Shown piece by piece: positions 28,460 to 36,966 of a stretch of 64,000 nt of DNA. The stretch comes from Pseudomonas sp. Seg1 (GTDB taxonomy: Bacteria; Pseudomonadota; Gammaproteobacteria; Pseudomonadales; Pseudomonadaceae), in the NCBI RefSeq assembly GCF_018326005.1, contig NZ_AP021903.1:1738001-1802000 (forward strand), given 5' to 3'. The position numbers and the translations under genes are program-made. The first letter of the stretch is position 1; each line of letters starts with the position of its first letter. The notes under the pieces are model-generated. The model did no database searches, was not told the DNA's origin, and worked only from the letters and a program-made list of their open reading frames with translations.

Positions 28460-29137
28460 TTACAGGCTGTAGTAATAGCCGCGGCTGCGCAGGGCGACGA
28501 TGCGCGGGCGACCGTCCGGGTGGGGGCCGATCTTTTTACGCAGGTTGCTGACGTGCATGTCGAGGCTGCGGTCGTACAGGGTCAGCTTGCGGCCGAGGGC
28601 GAGTTGCGCCAGTTCCTGTTTGTCCAGCGGCTCGCCGGGTTGCTTTAGCAAGGCTTCGAGCAGACGGCTTTCGGAAACGGTCAGCGTCAGTTCTTTCTCA
28701 TCGATGCTGACCACACCGCGCACCGGGCTGAAACTCAGGTCGCCCAACTCGAGTTGCGTCGACACCGCGGCCGGATGACTGCGGCGCAATACGGCGCGCA
28801 AGCGAGCGGTCAGTTCACGGGGATCGCAGGGTTTGGCCAGGTAATCGTCGGCGCCCAGTTCCAGGCCGAGGATACGATCCAGCGGTTCGCCGCGTGCCGA
28901 TAGCATCAGCACCGGCAGATCGGCGTGATCGTTGCGCAGTTGCTTGAGCAGTTCCAGACCGCTGCCGTCGGGCAGCATCACGTCCAGCACCACCGCCGCC
29001 GGGGCGGTTTCCGCCAGTGCCTTGCGGGCGCTCTGACCATCGTGGCAAGCACGCACCTGAAAGCCTTCCTGGCTCAGCCAACTGCTCAGGAGTTCACACA
29101 ACTCCTGGTCATCATCAATCAGTAACAGCTCGCTCAT
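28460..29137 (-). CDS. cpxR: OmpR/CpxR-type response regulator
   Basis: 225 residues. The receiver domain has the acidic pocket (LLIDDDQEL), phospho-acceptor Asp (AVVLDVMLPDGSGLELL) and Lys (DDYLAKPCDPREL). The winged-helix OmpR/PhoB DNA-binding domain follows (LTVSESRLLEALLKQPGEPLDKQELAQLALGRKLTLYDRSLDMHVSNLRKKIG). It should control envelope-stress genes with the kinase encoded downstream. Directly downstream on the strand come a palindrome and the Spy-like gene. Confidence 0.93.
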   Translation of the reverse strand: MSELLLIDDDQELCELLSSWLSQEGFQVRACHDGQSARKALAETAPAAVVLDVMLPDGSGLELLKQLRNDHADLPVLMLSARGEPLDRILGLELGADDYLAKPCDPRELTARLRAVLRRSHPAAVSTQLELGDLSFSPVRGVVSIDEKELTLTVSESRLLEALLKQPGEPLDKQELAQLALGRKLTLYDRSLDMHVSNLRKKIGPHPDGRPRIVALRSRGYYYSL

Positions 29138-29144
29138 GACTCAC

Positions 29145-29555
29145 TCAATTTAACCATTGCCGACGTTTTCGGCTTGCACCACTGGCAAAGATACCGCAGA
29201 GCAGCGCCAATAGCGCTACCCCGGCCCCGGTAACGAACCACTGCTGCTGATCGGTCAACAGGCGCGGCAGCGGGCTGGCCTGGGCTTCCTTGAGTTGCAG
29301 CTTGAGGCGCTGGTTCTCTTGGCGTAGCCGGGCGAGCTGAGCGCTTTCGCGTGTGTTGTCGGCATTTTGCAGTTGTTTGTTCAATTCTTCTCGCTGCTGC
29401 TCGCTGGCCTTGAGGCGCTGCTGCAACTCGGTGATCTGACTGCCGGCACTCAATGACAGCGGCGTGGAGTTACCGCCTTCGGTAGTTTCCTCACCATGGG
29501 CGGGCGCCATGATCGACAACGTGACCAACATCAGACACAACGGACCCTTGCGCAT
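29145..29555 (-). CDS. Hypothetical signal-peptide, coiled-coil, tail-anchored protein
   Basis: 136 residues from MRKGPLCLMLVTLSIMAPAHG (CAGGTG upstream); the longer frame adds 16 non-conserved residues. Order: signal peptide; coiled coil (~residues 38-95, LQQRLKASEQQREELNKQLQ...LARLRQENQRLKLQLKEA); a membrane segment (VTGAGVALLALLCGIFASG); and a basic tail (RKRRQWLN). This layout matches the YgiM-type family but without its SH3 domain. It is 7 bases upstream of cpxR and may be cotranscribed, suggesting an envelope role. Function unknown. Confidence 0.78.
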   Translation of the reverse strand: MRKGPLCLMLVTLSIMAPAHGEETTEGGNSTPLSLSAGSQITELQQRLKASEQQREELNKQLQNADNTRESAQLARLRQENQRLKLQLKEAQASPLPRLLTDQQQWFVTGAGVALLALLCGIFASGASRKRRQWLN

Positions 29556-29665
29556 CGCGACACCTGCTTCCAAATGGATATTGGGCAGGTTGTCGGCAGG
29601 CAAACGAGAATAATGAGCGATTGAGAACGCGATGAACCGAGAAGGTTCATCGCGTGGGGAAAGCG

Positions 29666-29965
29666 TTACGGCAGGACTTGCTTGAACGGCTTGACGAGCA
29701 CATTGGCGTAGACGCCAGCGGCGATGTACGGATCGGCGTCAGCCCATGCTTGCGCGGCGCTCAGGGAGTCGAATTCGGCGACGATCAGGCTGCCGGTGAA
29801 GCCCGCTGCGCCCGGATCATTGCTGTCGACGGCCGGATGCGGGCCGGCCAAGACGATGCGGCCTTCGCCCTTGAGCACTTGCAGACGTTCCAGATGCGCA
29901 GGGCGCGCAGCCAGGCGCGCTTCCAGCGAGTTGGCGACGTCGGTGGCAATGATTGCGTAGAGCAT
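29666..29965 (-). CDS. YciI family protein
   Basis: 99 residues with the ferredoxin-like YciI fold: [29 protein letters not shown] holds the conserved R-x-x-H, followed by [26 protein letters not shown] and [17 protein letters not shown]. These small proteins have a possible His-Asp site, but no proven reaction. One base separates it from the end of yciB upstream on the same strand, so they form an operon. Confidence 0.9.
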   Translation of the reverse strand: MLYAIIATDVANSLEARLAARPAHLERLQVLKGEGRIVLAGPHPAVDSNDPGAAGFTGSLIVAEFDSLSAAQAWADADPYIAAGVYANVLVKPFKQVLP

Positions 29966-29966
29966 G

Positions 29967-30563
29967 TCAGTCCTCGGTTTTTGGTGTTGTGGTATCGGTG
30001 TCGTGCAGGTGACGGGACAGGTAAATGCCCTGTGCGACCAGGAACAGCACGGTCATGCCCAGGCTGCCGAACACCTTGAAATCGACCCAGTAACTCTGGA
30101 AGGTGAAGGCGACGAACAGGTTGGCGGCCCCGCAGAACAGGAAAAAGACGATCCAGGCGATGTTCAGGCGTGTCCAGACCGGATCCGGCAGGGTCAGCGC
30201 GTGGCCCATGATTCGTTTGATCAGCAGGCGGTCACCGATGAAGTGACTGCCGATGAAGGCCAGAGCGAACAGCCAGTTGACCACCGGGGCTTTCCATTTG
30301 AGGAAGGTCTCGCTGTGGAAGGCCAGGGTCAGACTGCCGAACACGAGGCAGGCGATCAGGGTCAGCCATTGGCTCTTTTCCAGCTTGCGCTGTTTGATGA
30401 ACAGTGCGCCGTACACCACCAGAGAGCTGATGATCAGCATTGCGGTGGCGCTGTAAATACCGCCTACAGTCAACTCATGGCCGGCGACGTCGACGGTGCG
30501 GGGATCGAGTTTGTAGACGATGAAGAACAGCAGAAGCGGGATGAAATCGATGAATTGTTTCAC
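29967..30563 (-). CDS. yciB: Inner-membrane-spanning protein YciB (septation protein A family)
   Basis: 198 residues from a GTG start ([19 protein letters not shown]), which fits the family N-terminus; the ORF extends further upstream without conservation. Five or six membrane spans include [44 protein letters not shown], plus the conserved [25 protein letters not shown] block. YciB interacts with cell-elongation and division proteins in enterics and affects septation or intracellular growth. Operon with yciI; divergent from the PHP gene. Confidence 0.93.
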   Translation of the reverse strand: MKQFIDFIPLLLFFIVYKLDPRTVDVAGHELTVGGIYSATAMLIISSLVVYGALFIKQRKLEKSQWLTLIACLVFGSLTLAFHSETFLKWKAPVVNWLFALAFIGSHFIGDRLLIKRIMGHALTLPDPVWTRLNIAWIVFFLFCGAANLFVAFTFQSYWVDFKVFGSLGMTVLFLVAQGIYLSRHLHDTDTTTPKTED

Positions 30564-30650
30564 AGTGAGAGCCAGATGCCGGATGTGGCGGCATAATAAC
30601 AAACATATGGGCGCGCGATAGCGCCAGCTGATTTGAGGTTACAACTCCCC

Positions 30651-31514
30651 GTGAATGTTGATTTGCACTGCCATAGCACGGCCTCCGATGGCGCCCTGGC
30701 GCCTGCGGTTCTGGTTGCGCGAGCGTTCGAGAACGGCGTGCGAGTCCTGGCGTTGACCGACCACGACACCCTTGAAGGCCTCGCCGAAGCGCGCACGGCC
30801 GCCAACGAATTGGGCATGCAACTGGTCAATGGCGTGGAATTGTCCTGCACTTGGGGCGGGGCGACCATTCATGTGCTGGGTTACGGCTTCGACGTTAACG
30901 CCGCGCCGTTGGTCGAGGCGATTGCCAAATTGCACGATGGCCGCTGGCTGCGGTCGGAAGAGATAAGCCGCAAACTCGCCCTCAAGGGCATGCCCGGCGC
31001 CCTTGACGGCGCCCGGAAGATCCAGCAGGAGCTGGGCGATAGCGGCAACGCCCCGGCCAGGCCGCATTTCGCTGACTGGATGGTGCGTGAAGGTTTTGTA
31101 AAGGATCGCGCCGAGGCGTTCCGCAAGTGGCTCGGCGCCGGCAAGCTGGGCGACGTCAAATTGCACTGGCCGACCCTGGAAGACACCGTTGGCACACTGC
31201 GCGCTGCTGGTGCCTGGGTCAGTCTGGCGCATCCGTGGCACTACGATTTCACCCGCAGCAAGCGCCGAAAGCTGATTGCCGACTATATTCAAGCAGGCGG
31301 GCATGCGATCGAGGTGGTCAATGGCCATCAGCCTGCGGAACAGGTCGGCAGCCTGGCAATCCTTGCCCGTGAGTTCGGTCTGCTGGTCAGCGCCGGCAGT
31401 GATTTTCATGGCCCAGGCGGCTGGTCCGAGATCGGCCAGTACCGGCCGGTTCCCGAGGACCTTCCACCCCTGTGGGGTCGGTTCAAACATGACACAGTTA
31501 TTGCCGCCGTCTGA
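30651..31514 (+). CDS. PHP-domain 5'-3' exoribonuclease (RNase AM/YciV family)
   Basis: 287 residues from a GTG start (VNVDLHCHSTASDG). PHP metal ligands are visible: DLHCHST, TDHDTL, E in NGVELSC, H in SLAHPWHYD, and SAGSDFHGPGGW. The family member E. coli RNase AM (YciV/Rnm) trims rRNA 5' ends and degrades nucleotides with 3',5'-bisphosphate. The start is uncertain; a TTG 18 bases upstream lies within the probable GAGG ribosome binding site. First gene of a run into yciO, scpA and scpB with 13 or fewer bases between genes. Confidence 0.9.
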   Translation: MNVDLHCHSTASDGALAPAVLVARAFENGVRVLALTDHDTLEGLAEARTAANELGMQLVNGVELSCTWGGATIHVLGYGFDVNAAPLVEAIAKLHDGRWLRSEEISRKLALKGMPGALDGARKIQQELGDSGNAPARPHFADWMVREGFVKDRAEAFRKWLGAGKLGDVKLHWPTLEDTVGTLRAAGAWVSLAHPWHYDFTRSKRRKLIADYIQAGGHAIEVVNGHQPAEQVGSLAILAREFGLLVSAGSDFHGPGGWSEIGQYRPVPEDLPPLWGRFKHDTVIAAV

Positions 31515-31527
31515 ACAGGTAGAGAAT

Positions 31528-32157
31528 GTGAGTCAATTTTTCCAGATTCATCCGGAAAACCCGCAAGCGCGCCTGATCAAACAGGCGGTCGAGATCATCC
31601 GCAGGGGCGGGGTGGTGATTTATCCCACAGACTCTTCCTACGCCATCGGTTGCCAAATCGGCGACAAAACCGCGATCGAGCGCGTGCGACGCCTGCGTCA
31701 GCTCGATGAGAAGCACAACTTCGCCTTGATCTGCAGTGACCTTTCGCAACTGGGCAACTACGCCAAGATCGACACCGGCACCTTCCGCATTCTCAAAGCG
31801 CATTTGCCGGGGCCGTACACCTTTATTCTCAACGCCACCCGCGAAGTGCCTCGGCTGCTCCTGCATCCGAAGAAGCGCACCATCGGGCTACGCGTACCCA
31901 GCCAACCGATCGCCCTGGCGCTGCTGGCCGAATTGGGTGAGCCGCTGATGAGCGTAACGCTGATCATGCCCGGCGACGAAGATCCCTTGAGTGATCCGTA
32001 CGAAATGCGCCAGTTGCTCGAACATCAGGTGGACCTGATCATCGACGGCGGTTTTGGCGGCATCAAGGCCTCCACCGTGATCGACCTGACCGGCGATGAC
32101 CCGGAAGTGGTCCGTGTCGGTTGTGGCGATCCGACGCCGTTCATGGTCGAGGCCTGA
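31528..32157 (+). CDS. YciO family (Sua5/YrdC-like) protein
   Basis: 209 residues from GTG (VSQFFQIHPENPQARLI), with AGGTAGAG just upstream. The Sua5/YrdC fold is indicated by the phosphate/ATP loop region GGVVIYPTDSSYAIGCQ, the KHNFALICSDLSQLGNYA block and RTIGLRVPSQPIALALL. True TsaC/Sua5 enzymes make threonylcarbamoyl-AMP for tRNA t6A37; YciO is a paralogue with weak or different activity. It ends in TGAATG, directly abutting scpA. Confidence 0.92.
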   Translation: MSQFFQIHPENPQARLIKQAVEIIRRGGVVIYPTDSSYAIGCQIGDKTAIERVRRLRQLDEKHNFALICSDLSQLGNYAKIDTGTFRILKAHLPGPYTFILNATREVPRLLLHPKKRTIGLRVPSQPIALALLAELGEPLMSVTLIMPGDEDPLSDPYEMRQLLEHQVDLIIDGGFGGIKASTVIDLTGDDPEVVRVGCGDPTPFMVEA

Positions 32158-32979
32158 ATGTCCGCAGTGGAAACCGTTGTCGATCCCCAGGCCGGAGCTC
32201 AGCAGGAGCTGCCGTTTGCCATGGTCTATGGCCAAGCGGTCATGGAAATGCCGCTCGACCTGTACATCCCGCCGGATGCACTGGAAGTCTTCCTTGAAGC
32301 CTTCGAAGGCCCGCTCGATCTGCTGCTGTACCTGATCCGCAAACAGAACATCAACATCCTCGACATCCCGGTGGCGGAAATCACCCGTCAGTACATGGGG
32401 TATGTCGAGTTGATGCAGTCGGTGCGCCTGGAGCTGGCGGCCGAGTATCTGGTGATGGCCGCGATGCTCGCCGAGATCAAGTCGCGCATGCTCCTGCCAC
32501 GGGCCGAAACCGTCGAAGACGAAGAAGACGACCCGCGCGCCGAACTGATCCGCCGCTTGCAGGAATACGAACGCTTCAAGGCTGCCGCCGAAGGCATCGA
32601 CGGCCTGAGCCGGGTGGGGCGCGACGTCGTGGTGCCCAAGCTTGACGCCCCGGAAGCCCGCGCACGCAAGCTGTTGCCCGACGTCGCGCTGGAAGAGATT
32701 CTGATGTGCATGGCCGAAGTGCTGCGCCGAGGAGACATGTTCGAAAGCCACCAGGTCAGCCGCGAGGCGCTGTCCACCCGCGAACGCATGAGCGATGTGC
32801 TGGAACGGCTCAAGGGCGGCGGTTTCGTGCCGTTCGTCGAGCTGTTCACCGCCGAAGAAGGCCGCCTCGGTGTGGTGGTGACCTTTATGGCAATCCTTGA
32901 ACTGGTCAAGGAATCCTTGGTCGAGCTGGTGCAGAATGAGCCGTTCGCCGCGATCCACGTGCGAGCCCGAGCCGAATAA
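32158..32979 (+). CDS. scpA: Segregation and condensation protein A
   Basis: 273 residues. The kleisin N-terminal signature is present (LEVFLEAFEGPLDLLLYLIRKQNINILDIPVAEITRQYMGY), then DPRAELIRRLQEYERFKAAAEGI, and a C-terminal winged helix (RLGVVVTFMAILELVKESLVELVQNEPFAAIHVR) that contacts SMC heads. ScpA bridges an SMC dimer with ScpB in chromosome compaction and segregation. The start directly follows the yciO stop (TGAATG); ATGs at 32221 and 32245 are alternatives because the first ~45 residues are not conserved. Confidence 0.95.
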   Translation: MSAVETVVDPQAGAQQELPFAMVYGQAVMEMPLDLYIPPDALEVFLEAFEGPLDLLLYLIRKQNINILDIPVAEITRQYMGYVELMQSVRLELAAEYLVMAAMLAEIKSRMLLPRAETVEDEEDDPRAELIRRLQEYERFKAAAEGIDGLSRVGRDVVVPKLDAPEARARKLLPDVALEEILMCMAEVLRRGDMFESHQVSREALSTRERMSDVLERLKGGGFVPFVELFTAEEGRLGVVVTFMAILELVKESLVELVQNEPFAAIHVRARAE

Positions 32980-32990
32980 CGAGTCGAAAC

Positions 32991-34007
32991 ATGAACCTGA
33001 CTGAACCCCGCGAGCTGGCCCCCCTGCTTGAAGCCTTTCTGTTGGCCTCGGGAAAGCCGCAATCCCTTGAGCGCCTCTACGAACTGTTCGAAGAGGGCGA
33101 GCGGCCCGAACCGCCAGTCTTCAAGAAAGCCCTGGCGTTACTGGCCAAGTCCTGTGACGGCCGTGCGTTCGAGCTCAAAGAGGTGTCGTCGGGCTATCGC
33201 TTGCAGATCCGCGAGAAGTTTTCGCCGTGGGTCGGCCGACTCTGGGAAGAGCGCCCGCAGCGCTATTCTCGTGCCTTGCTGGAAACCATCGCGCTGATCG
33301 CCTATCGCCAGCCGATCACCCGTGGCGAGATCGAAGACGTGCGCGGTGTGGCGGTCAACAGCAACATCGTCAAAACCCTCATTGAACGCGAGTGGATCCG
33401 CATCGTCGGTTACCGCGACGTGCCCGGCAAACCGGCGATGTTTGCGACGACCAAGGCGTTTCTCGATCACTTCAATCTGAAGAACCTTGAAGATCTGCCA
33501 CCGCTGGCCGAGCTGCGCGAGATGGAAACCGACCCGGTGCTCGATTTCGACGATGCGCCGGTGCCGCAAGGCTTGCAGGAGCTGGCCGACGCCAGCGCCG
33601 AGCCGGAAGAGGAGAAGGAAGAAACCAGTTTCCATACCTTGCTGCTGGAACTGGACAGCATGGAGGAGGGGATCAAGACCGACTTCGACGATTTGCTGCG
33701 TGATGCCGCTGATGGTGCTGATGGTGCTGATGTTGCTGATGTTGCTGATGTTGCTGATGTTGAAGCATCGACGAGCGAACCCGAAGCTGAAATCACCGAG
33801 CCGGTTATCGAGGTTGAACTCGGGGCTGAGCCTGAAGCCGAACCTGAAGAGGACGTGCTTGGCGTCGCCGAAGCCCGGGAAAAACTTCTTGCTGCCGTCG
33901 CTGCCCTGGAGCAGTCCGCACCAGAACCCGAGCTGAGCGAAGAAGAAGCCGAAGCCCGCGCCCTGGCTGAAGCGATCGAAGCCGAACGTCGCGAGTTCGA
34001 AGACTGA
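32991..34007 (+). CDS. scpB: Segregation and condensation protein B with long acidic tail
   Basis: 338 residues. The conserved ScpB core with two winged helices occupies ~residues 5-175 (LAPLLEAFLLASGKPQSLERLYELFEE, RYSRALLETIALIAYRQPITRGEIEDVRGV, REWIRIVGYRDVPGKPAMFATTKAFLDHF). Beyond it lies ~160 residues of acidic, low-complexity tail rich in Glu, Ala and Asp, including a DNA tandem repeat encoding ADG/ADV. ScpB dimerises and binds the ScpA kleisin. 11 bases separate it from scpA. Confidence 0.95.
   Translation: MNLTEPRELAPLLEAFLLASGKPQSLERLYELFEEGERPEPPVFKKALALLAKSCDGRAFELKEVSSGYRLQIREKFSPWVGRLWEERPQRYSRALLETIALIAYRQPITRGEIEDVRGVAVNSNIVKTLIEREWIRIVGYRDVPGKPAMFATTKAFLDHFNLKNLEDLPPLAELREMETDPVLDFDDAPVPQGLQELADASAEPEEEKEETSFHTLLLELDSMEEGIKTDFDDLLRDAADGADGADVADVADVADVEASTSEPEAEITEPVIEVELGAEPEAEPEEDVLGVAEAREKLLAAVAALEQSAPEPELSEEEAEARALAEAIEAERREFED
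33708..33761 (+). repeat. In-frame 9-bp tandem repeat inside scpB
   Basis: Six perfect or near-perfect units of GCTGATGKT: two GCTGATGGT then four GCTGATGTT, encoding (ADG)2(ADV)4. Unit length is a multiple of three, so copy-number change would alter tail length without a frameshift. Confidence 0.95.
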
Positions 34008-34034
34008 CAATCAAATTCTCTGAACACTGAAGAA

Positions 34035-34130
34035 CCCTGTGGGGGCGGGCTTGCCCGCGATTGCGGTGGATCAGACAAAAATAGGCTGGCTGGCACTCCG
34101 TCATCGCGGGCAAGCCCGCTCCCACAGGGT
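34035..34130. repeat. REP pair, GGGCTTGCCCGCGAT family
   Basis: Inverted copies CCTGTGGGGGCGGGCTTGCC and ATCGCGGGCAAGCCCGCTCC ~45 bases apart, between scpB and the DUF1289 gene. Confidence 0.9.
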
Positions 34131-34152
34131 TCAATGTGTTCTGGAGAAGGGT

Positions 34153-34344
34153 ATGAGCTCAACCAAAGATCCCTGCATCAGCCTCTGCAAATTCACCGAC
34201 GACATCTGCCTCGGCTGCGGCCGCAGCAAGCGCGAAATCAAGGCCTGGAAGAAACTCGACAAGGATGACAAGCGTACGGTGCTGGCCGAAGCCGCCCTGC
34301 GCCTGATCAAACTCGGCGGCGCCGGTCGGCGGAAAAAGAAATAA
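34153..34344 (+). CDS. DUF1289 small cysteine-motif protein
   Basis: 63 residues from the ATG after GGAGAAGGGT; the longer frame runs through the REP element and was rejected. It has the CISLCKFTDDICLGCGRS four-cysteine motif characteristic of DUF1289, then EIKAWKKLDKDDKRTVLAEAALRL and a lysine-rich end (GRRKKK). Probably a small metal- or Fe-S-binding protein; function unknown. It lies between scpB and rluB, as in other Pseudomonas genomes. Confidence 0.9.
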   Translation: MSSTKDPCISLCKFTDDICLGCGRSKREIKAWKKLDKDDKRTVLAEAALRLIKLGGAGRRKKK

Positions 34345-34498
34345 CCTTGGCTTGATCAACTAGTCTCTGATGCGCGATGGCCCACATCCGCGTATGATTC
34401 GCGACCCTTCGCCGATCCCTTCGGCCAAGAACCCAGATTCCAATGCTTCAGGCGCTCACTTCGAGGCGACTGAACAGATCACACCGGGAGGTGCCCAG

Positions 34499-35719
34499 AT
34501 GAGTGACATCAATCAGAAAGACGACCAGGAAATCGGCCCAGCAGGCGAAAAGCTGCAGAAAGTCCTCGCCCGTATCGGCGTCGGCTCGCGCCGTGACGTG
34601 GAATCCTGGATCAGCCAGGGTCGGATCAAGGTCAATGGCAAAGACGCCACCCTCGGTCTGCGCGTCGACATGCACGACGCCATCACCATTGATGGCAAGG
34701 TGATCAAGCGCGAAGAAGCGGCCGAATCGGTCCGCCGCGTGATCATGTACAACAAACCCGATGGCGAGATCTGCACCCGTGACGACCCGGAAGGCCGTCC
34801 GACCGTGTTCGACAAGCTGCCGCGTCCGAAAGAAGGACGCTGGATCAACATCGGTCGTCTCGACATCAACACCACCGGTTTGCTGATGTTCACCACTGAC
34901 GGTGAACTGGCCAACCGCCTGATGCACCCATCCTACGAGATGGACCGTGAGTACGCCGTGCGTGTACGCGGTGAAGTCGACGACGAAATGATCGAACGCC
35001 TGAAGGCCGGCGTTGTGCTGGAAGACGGCCCGGCCAAGTTCACCGACATCAAGCAGGCGCCAGGTGGCGAAGGCTTCAACCACTGGTATCACTGCGTGGT
35101 GATGGAAGGGCGTAACCGTGAGGTTCGTCGTCTGTGGGAATCGCAAGGTCTGGTGGTCAGCCGTCTGAAGCGCGTGCGTTTCGGTCCGGTGTTCCTCAAC
35201 TCCGACCTGCCGATGGGCCGCTGGCGCGAAATGAGCCAGTACGAAGTCGACATCCTCAGCGCTGAGGTGGGCCTGACGCCGGTTGCCATGCCGCAACTGA
35301 ACGCCAAGAGCAAAGACAAGCTTGAGCGCATGCAGCGCAAATCATCGCGGCCGATGGCCAAGACCGAGCGCGTGCGCACCCTGCGTCCAGCCGCTGGCGC
35401 GCCGACCGGCCCACGTCCGGCCCGCGAGCCGCAGATCGAAGGCGAGCGTCCAGGTCGCAAGCCAGTCGCCCGTGACGGCGAGCGCGCTCCGCGTCCGGCC
35501 AACGGTCGCACTGAGCGTGGCGAGCGTGGTGCGCCTGCCGGTCGCGGTACGCCAGTGGCAGATCGCCCGGCGGACACCACCAACAAGCGTCCTGCGAAAC
35601 CCGCGCCGAAGCGTCCGGGGATCAAACTGGTCGACGGCGACAAGCCATCGGGCAAGCGTCGCGGTGCACCGGCCGGTTCCGGTCAGCGTCCGGGTTTCGG
35701 TCGCAAGAAGCCTGAGTAA
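34499..35719 (+). CDS. rluB: 23S rRNA pseudouridine(2605) synthase RluB
   Basis: 406 residues from the ATG after GGGAGGTGCCCAG. An N-terminal S4 RNA-binding domain (EKLQKVLARIGVGSRRDVESWISQGRIKVNG) is followed by the RsuA/RluB catalytic domain with the catalytic Asp in NIGRLDINTTGLLMFTTDGELANRL and the EGRNREVRRLWESQGLVVSRLKR motif. A ~120-residue Arg/Pro/Ala-rich tail is likely disordered and RNA-binding. RluB modifies helix 89 of 23S rRNA. Confidence 0.94.
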   Translation: MSDINQKDDQEIGPAGEKLQKVLARIGVGSRRDVESWISQGRIKVNGKDATLGLRVDMHDAITIDGKVIKREEAAESVRRVIMYNKPDGEICTRDDPEGRPTVFDKLPRPKEGRWINIGRLDINTTGLLMFTTDGELANRLMHPSYEMDREYAVRVRGEVDDEMIERLKAGVVLEDGPAKFTDIKQAPGGEGFNHWYHCVVMEGRNREVRRLWESQGLVVSRLKRVRFGPVFLNSDLPMGRWREMSQYEVDILSAEVGLTPVAMPQLNAKSKDKLERMQRKSSRPMAKTERVRTLRPAAGAPTGPRPAREPQIEGERPGRKPVARDGERAPRPANGRTERGERGAPAGRGTPVADRPADTTNKRPAKPAPKRPGIKLVDGDKPSGKRRGAPAGSGQRPGFGRKKPE

Positions 35720-35738
35720 TCGGGTTTAGCACCGAATG

Positions 35739-35772
35739 AAAAAACGCCAACCGCAGGGTTGGCGTTTTTTTT
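35739..35772 (+). terminator. Terminator of rluB
   Basis: 14-bp stem AAAAAACGCCAACC / GGTTGGCGTTTTTT with loop GCAG and an extended T run, 19 bases after the rluB stop. Confidence 0.93.
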
Positions 35773-35803
35773 CGTCTGGCGAAAGTCGGGTGGTGCTTTT
35801 GAG

Positions 35804-35907
35804 GGCCTCATCGCTGGCAAGCCAGCTCCCACAGGTTTCTGTTGCGTTGCATAAATCCTGTGCACACCGCAGCTTCCTGTGGGAGCTGGCTTGCCAGCGA
35901 TGAGGCC
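35804..35907. repeat. REP pair, AGCTGGCTTGCCAGCGATG family
   Basis: Inverted copies GGCCTCATCGCTGGCAAGCC and complement, same subfamily as 21659-21741, between rluB and the minus-strand M29-like gene. Confidence 0.92.
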
Positions 35908-35930
35908 AATGCACCCCATAATTTCCAGGA

Positions 35931-36896
35931 TCAGAACACAAACCGCCCATCAAACACCGGTTTGTCATCCAGTGCCAACACGCCACTGGAGAAGATCAGG
36001 TCCAGGTGATGACTGCCCTTGGCGCCACCGCCCAATCCCAGATGCAGCCCACAATGCCGCTCCTCAAACCCGGCATTACGCGCATACAGATCCTTCACCC
36101 CTTCGTTGGTACCAATCCCCAACTCCTCAATCCGCCGGTTTGAAGGATTGGCGTCCAGATACTTGTTGAAATCATGCTCCAGCCCCGGCACATCGGTGGC
36201 GATGCGGCTGATGGTCGAGTTCTCGATCCACAACTCGAGCGGTGACTCCAGCACGCCATATTTGCGCGCGAACGGGATGGTGCTGAGGAAGGTGCCCTTG
36301 AACTTCACATGGCCGTTGATGGCTTCACTGTGAGTCGCGATTTCACCGGGCGCCAGGTCGAAGTTGCCGACGCCATTGATGTCGGTCCACTTCTTGATGC
36401 TGCTCAAGGGGGTTTCAAACCGCGAGCCGTGCTCATCGGTAAAGCTCAGCGTGGTCGCCTGGGACATGCGCTGGATCAAGTGGCTGTTCAGCCCGGCAAT
36501 ACGCTGCGGGGCGATGCTGAAAGTGTCATAGAAATAGTCGCCGTAATCCTTGAACAGCAGCGACTTCTTCCAGTTCTCCGCCATCACCGCTTGCAGCGCG
36601 CGGATAAATTCCGGGCCGTCGGGGCGCGGGTTGGGCAGGGTGGAAGAGTCGTAAAAGAAAATGTACAGATCGCTGTCGGTAATCGCCGAGGTCAGCGCTG
36701 CGGTGCTTTCCAGGTCCAGGCGTCGGGCGCTGAAACTGAAACGCGGATGTTCGCCAGCCTGTTCGGCGATGGCGCCAGTCAGGGCTTCGTAATCCGCCGT
36801 GTGGCCGAGCAATATCTTCGCCGAGTCGAGGCCGGCGAGGGCAGGGTGATGTTCGAGGTAGTAAAGGAAATGCGAGATCGCGCGGGGCTTATCCAT
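35931..36896 (-). CDS. M29-aminopeptidase-like / NicX-like metalloenzyme
   Basis: 321 residues from MDKPRAISHFLYYL (GGGAGG 6 bases upstream); the longer frame reads through the preceding hairpin. The C-terminal third carries the sequence pattern of M29 aminopeptidases and NicX-type dioxygenases: EELGIGTNEGVKDL, EERHCGLHLGLGGG and SHHLDLIF, keeping the Glu, Glu, His, His and Asp that bind metal in M29. The N-terminal half is poorly conserved. Cytoplasmic, no signal peptide. A 45-codon peptide gene lies 70 bases upstream with a hairpin in between, so peptide maturation is a possible job; from memory, M29-like proteins also occur in crocagin-type peptide clusters. Alternative: a stand-alone ring-cleavage or peptidase-like enzyme. 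Confidence 0.72.
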   Translation of the reverse strand: MDKPRAISHFLYYLEHHPALAGLDSAKILLGHTADYEALTGAIAEQAGEHPRFSFSARRLDLESTAALTSAITDSDLYIFFYDSSTLPNPRPDGPEFIRALQAVMAENWKKSLLFKDYGDYFYDTFSIAPQRIAGLNSHLIQRMSQATTLSFTDEHGSRFETPLSSIKKWTDINGVGNFDLAPGEIATHSEAINGHVKFKGTFLSTIPFARKYGVLESPLELWIENSTISRIATDVPGLEHDFNKYLDANPSNRRIEELGIGTNEGVKDLYARNAGFEERHCGLHLGLGGGAKGSHHLDLIFSSGVLALDDKPVFDGRFVF

Positions 36897-36918
36897 GAGT
36901 CCTCCCTGACTGACCGAG

Positions 36919-36958
36919 AAAAAAGTGGCAGGCACGACCGGCCGGATCATGCCTGCCC
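36919..36958 (-). terminator. Hairpin/attenuator between the 45-codon peptide gene and the M29-like gene
   Basis: Read on the minus strand: GGCAGGCA / TGCCTGCC (36951-36958 with 36928-36935), an inner GATCCGGCCGGTC stem, then ACTTTTTT. It starts 9 bases after the peptide stop codon and ends ~23 bases before the enzyme's start, so it may limit read-through into the enzyme. Confidence 0.8.
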
Positions 36959-36966
36959 GGGATGTC

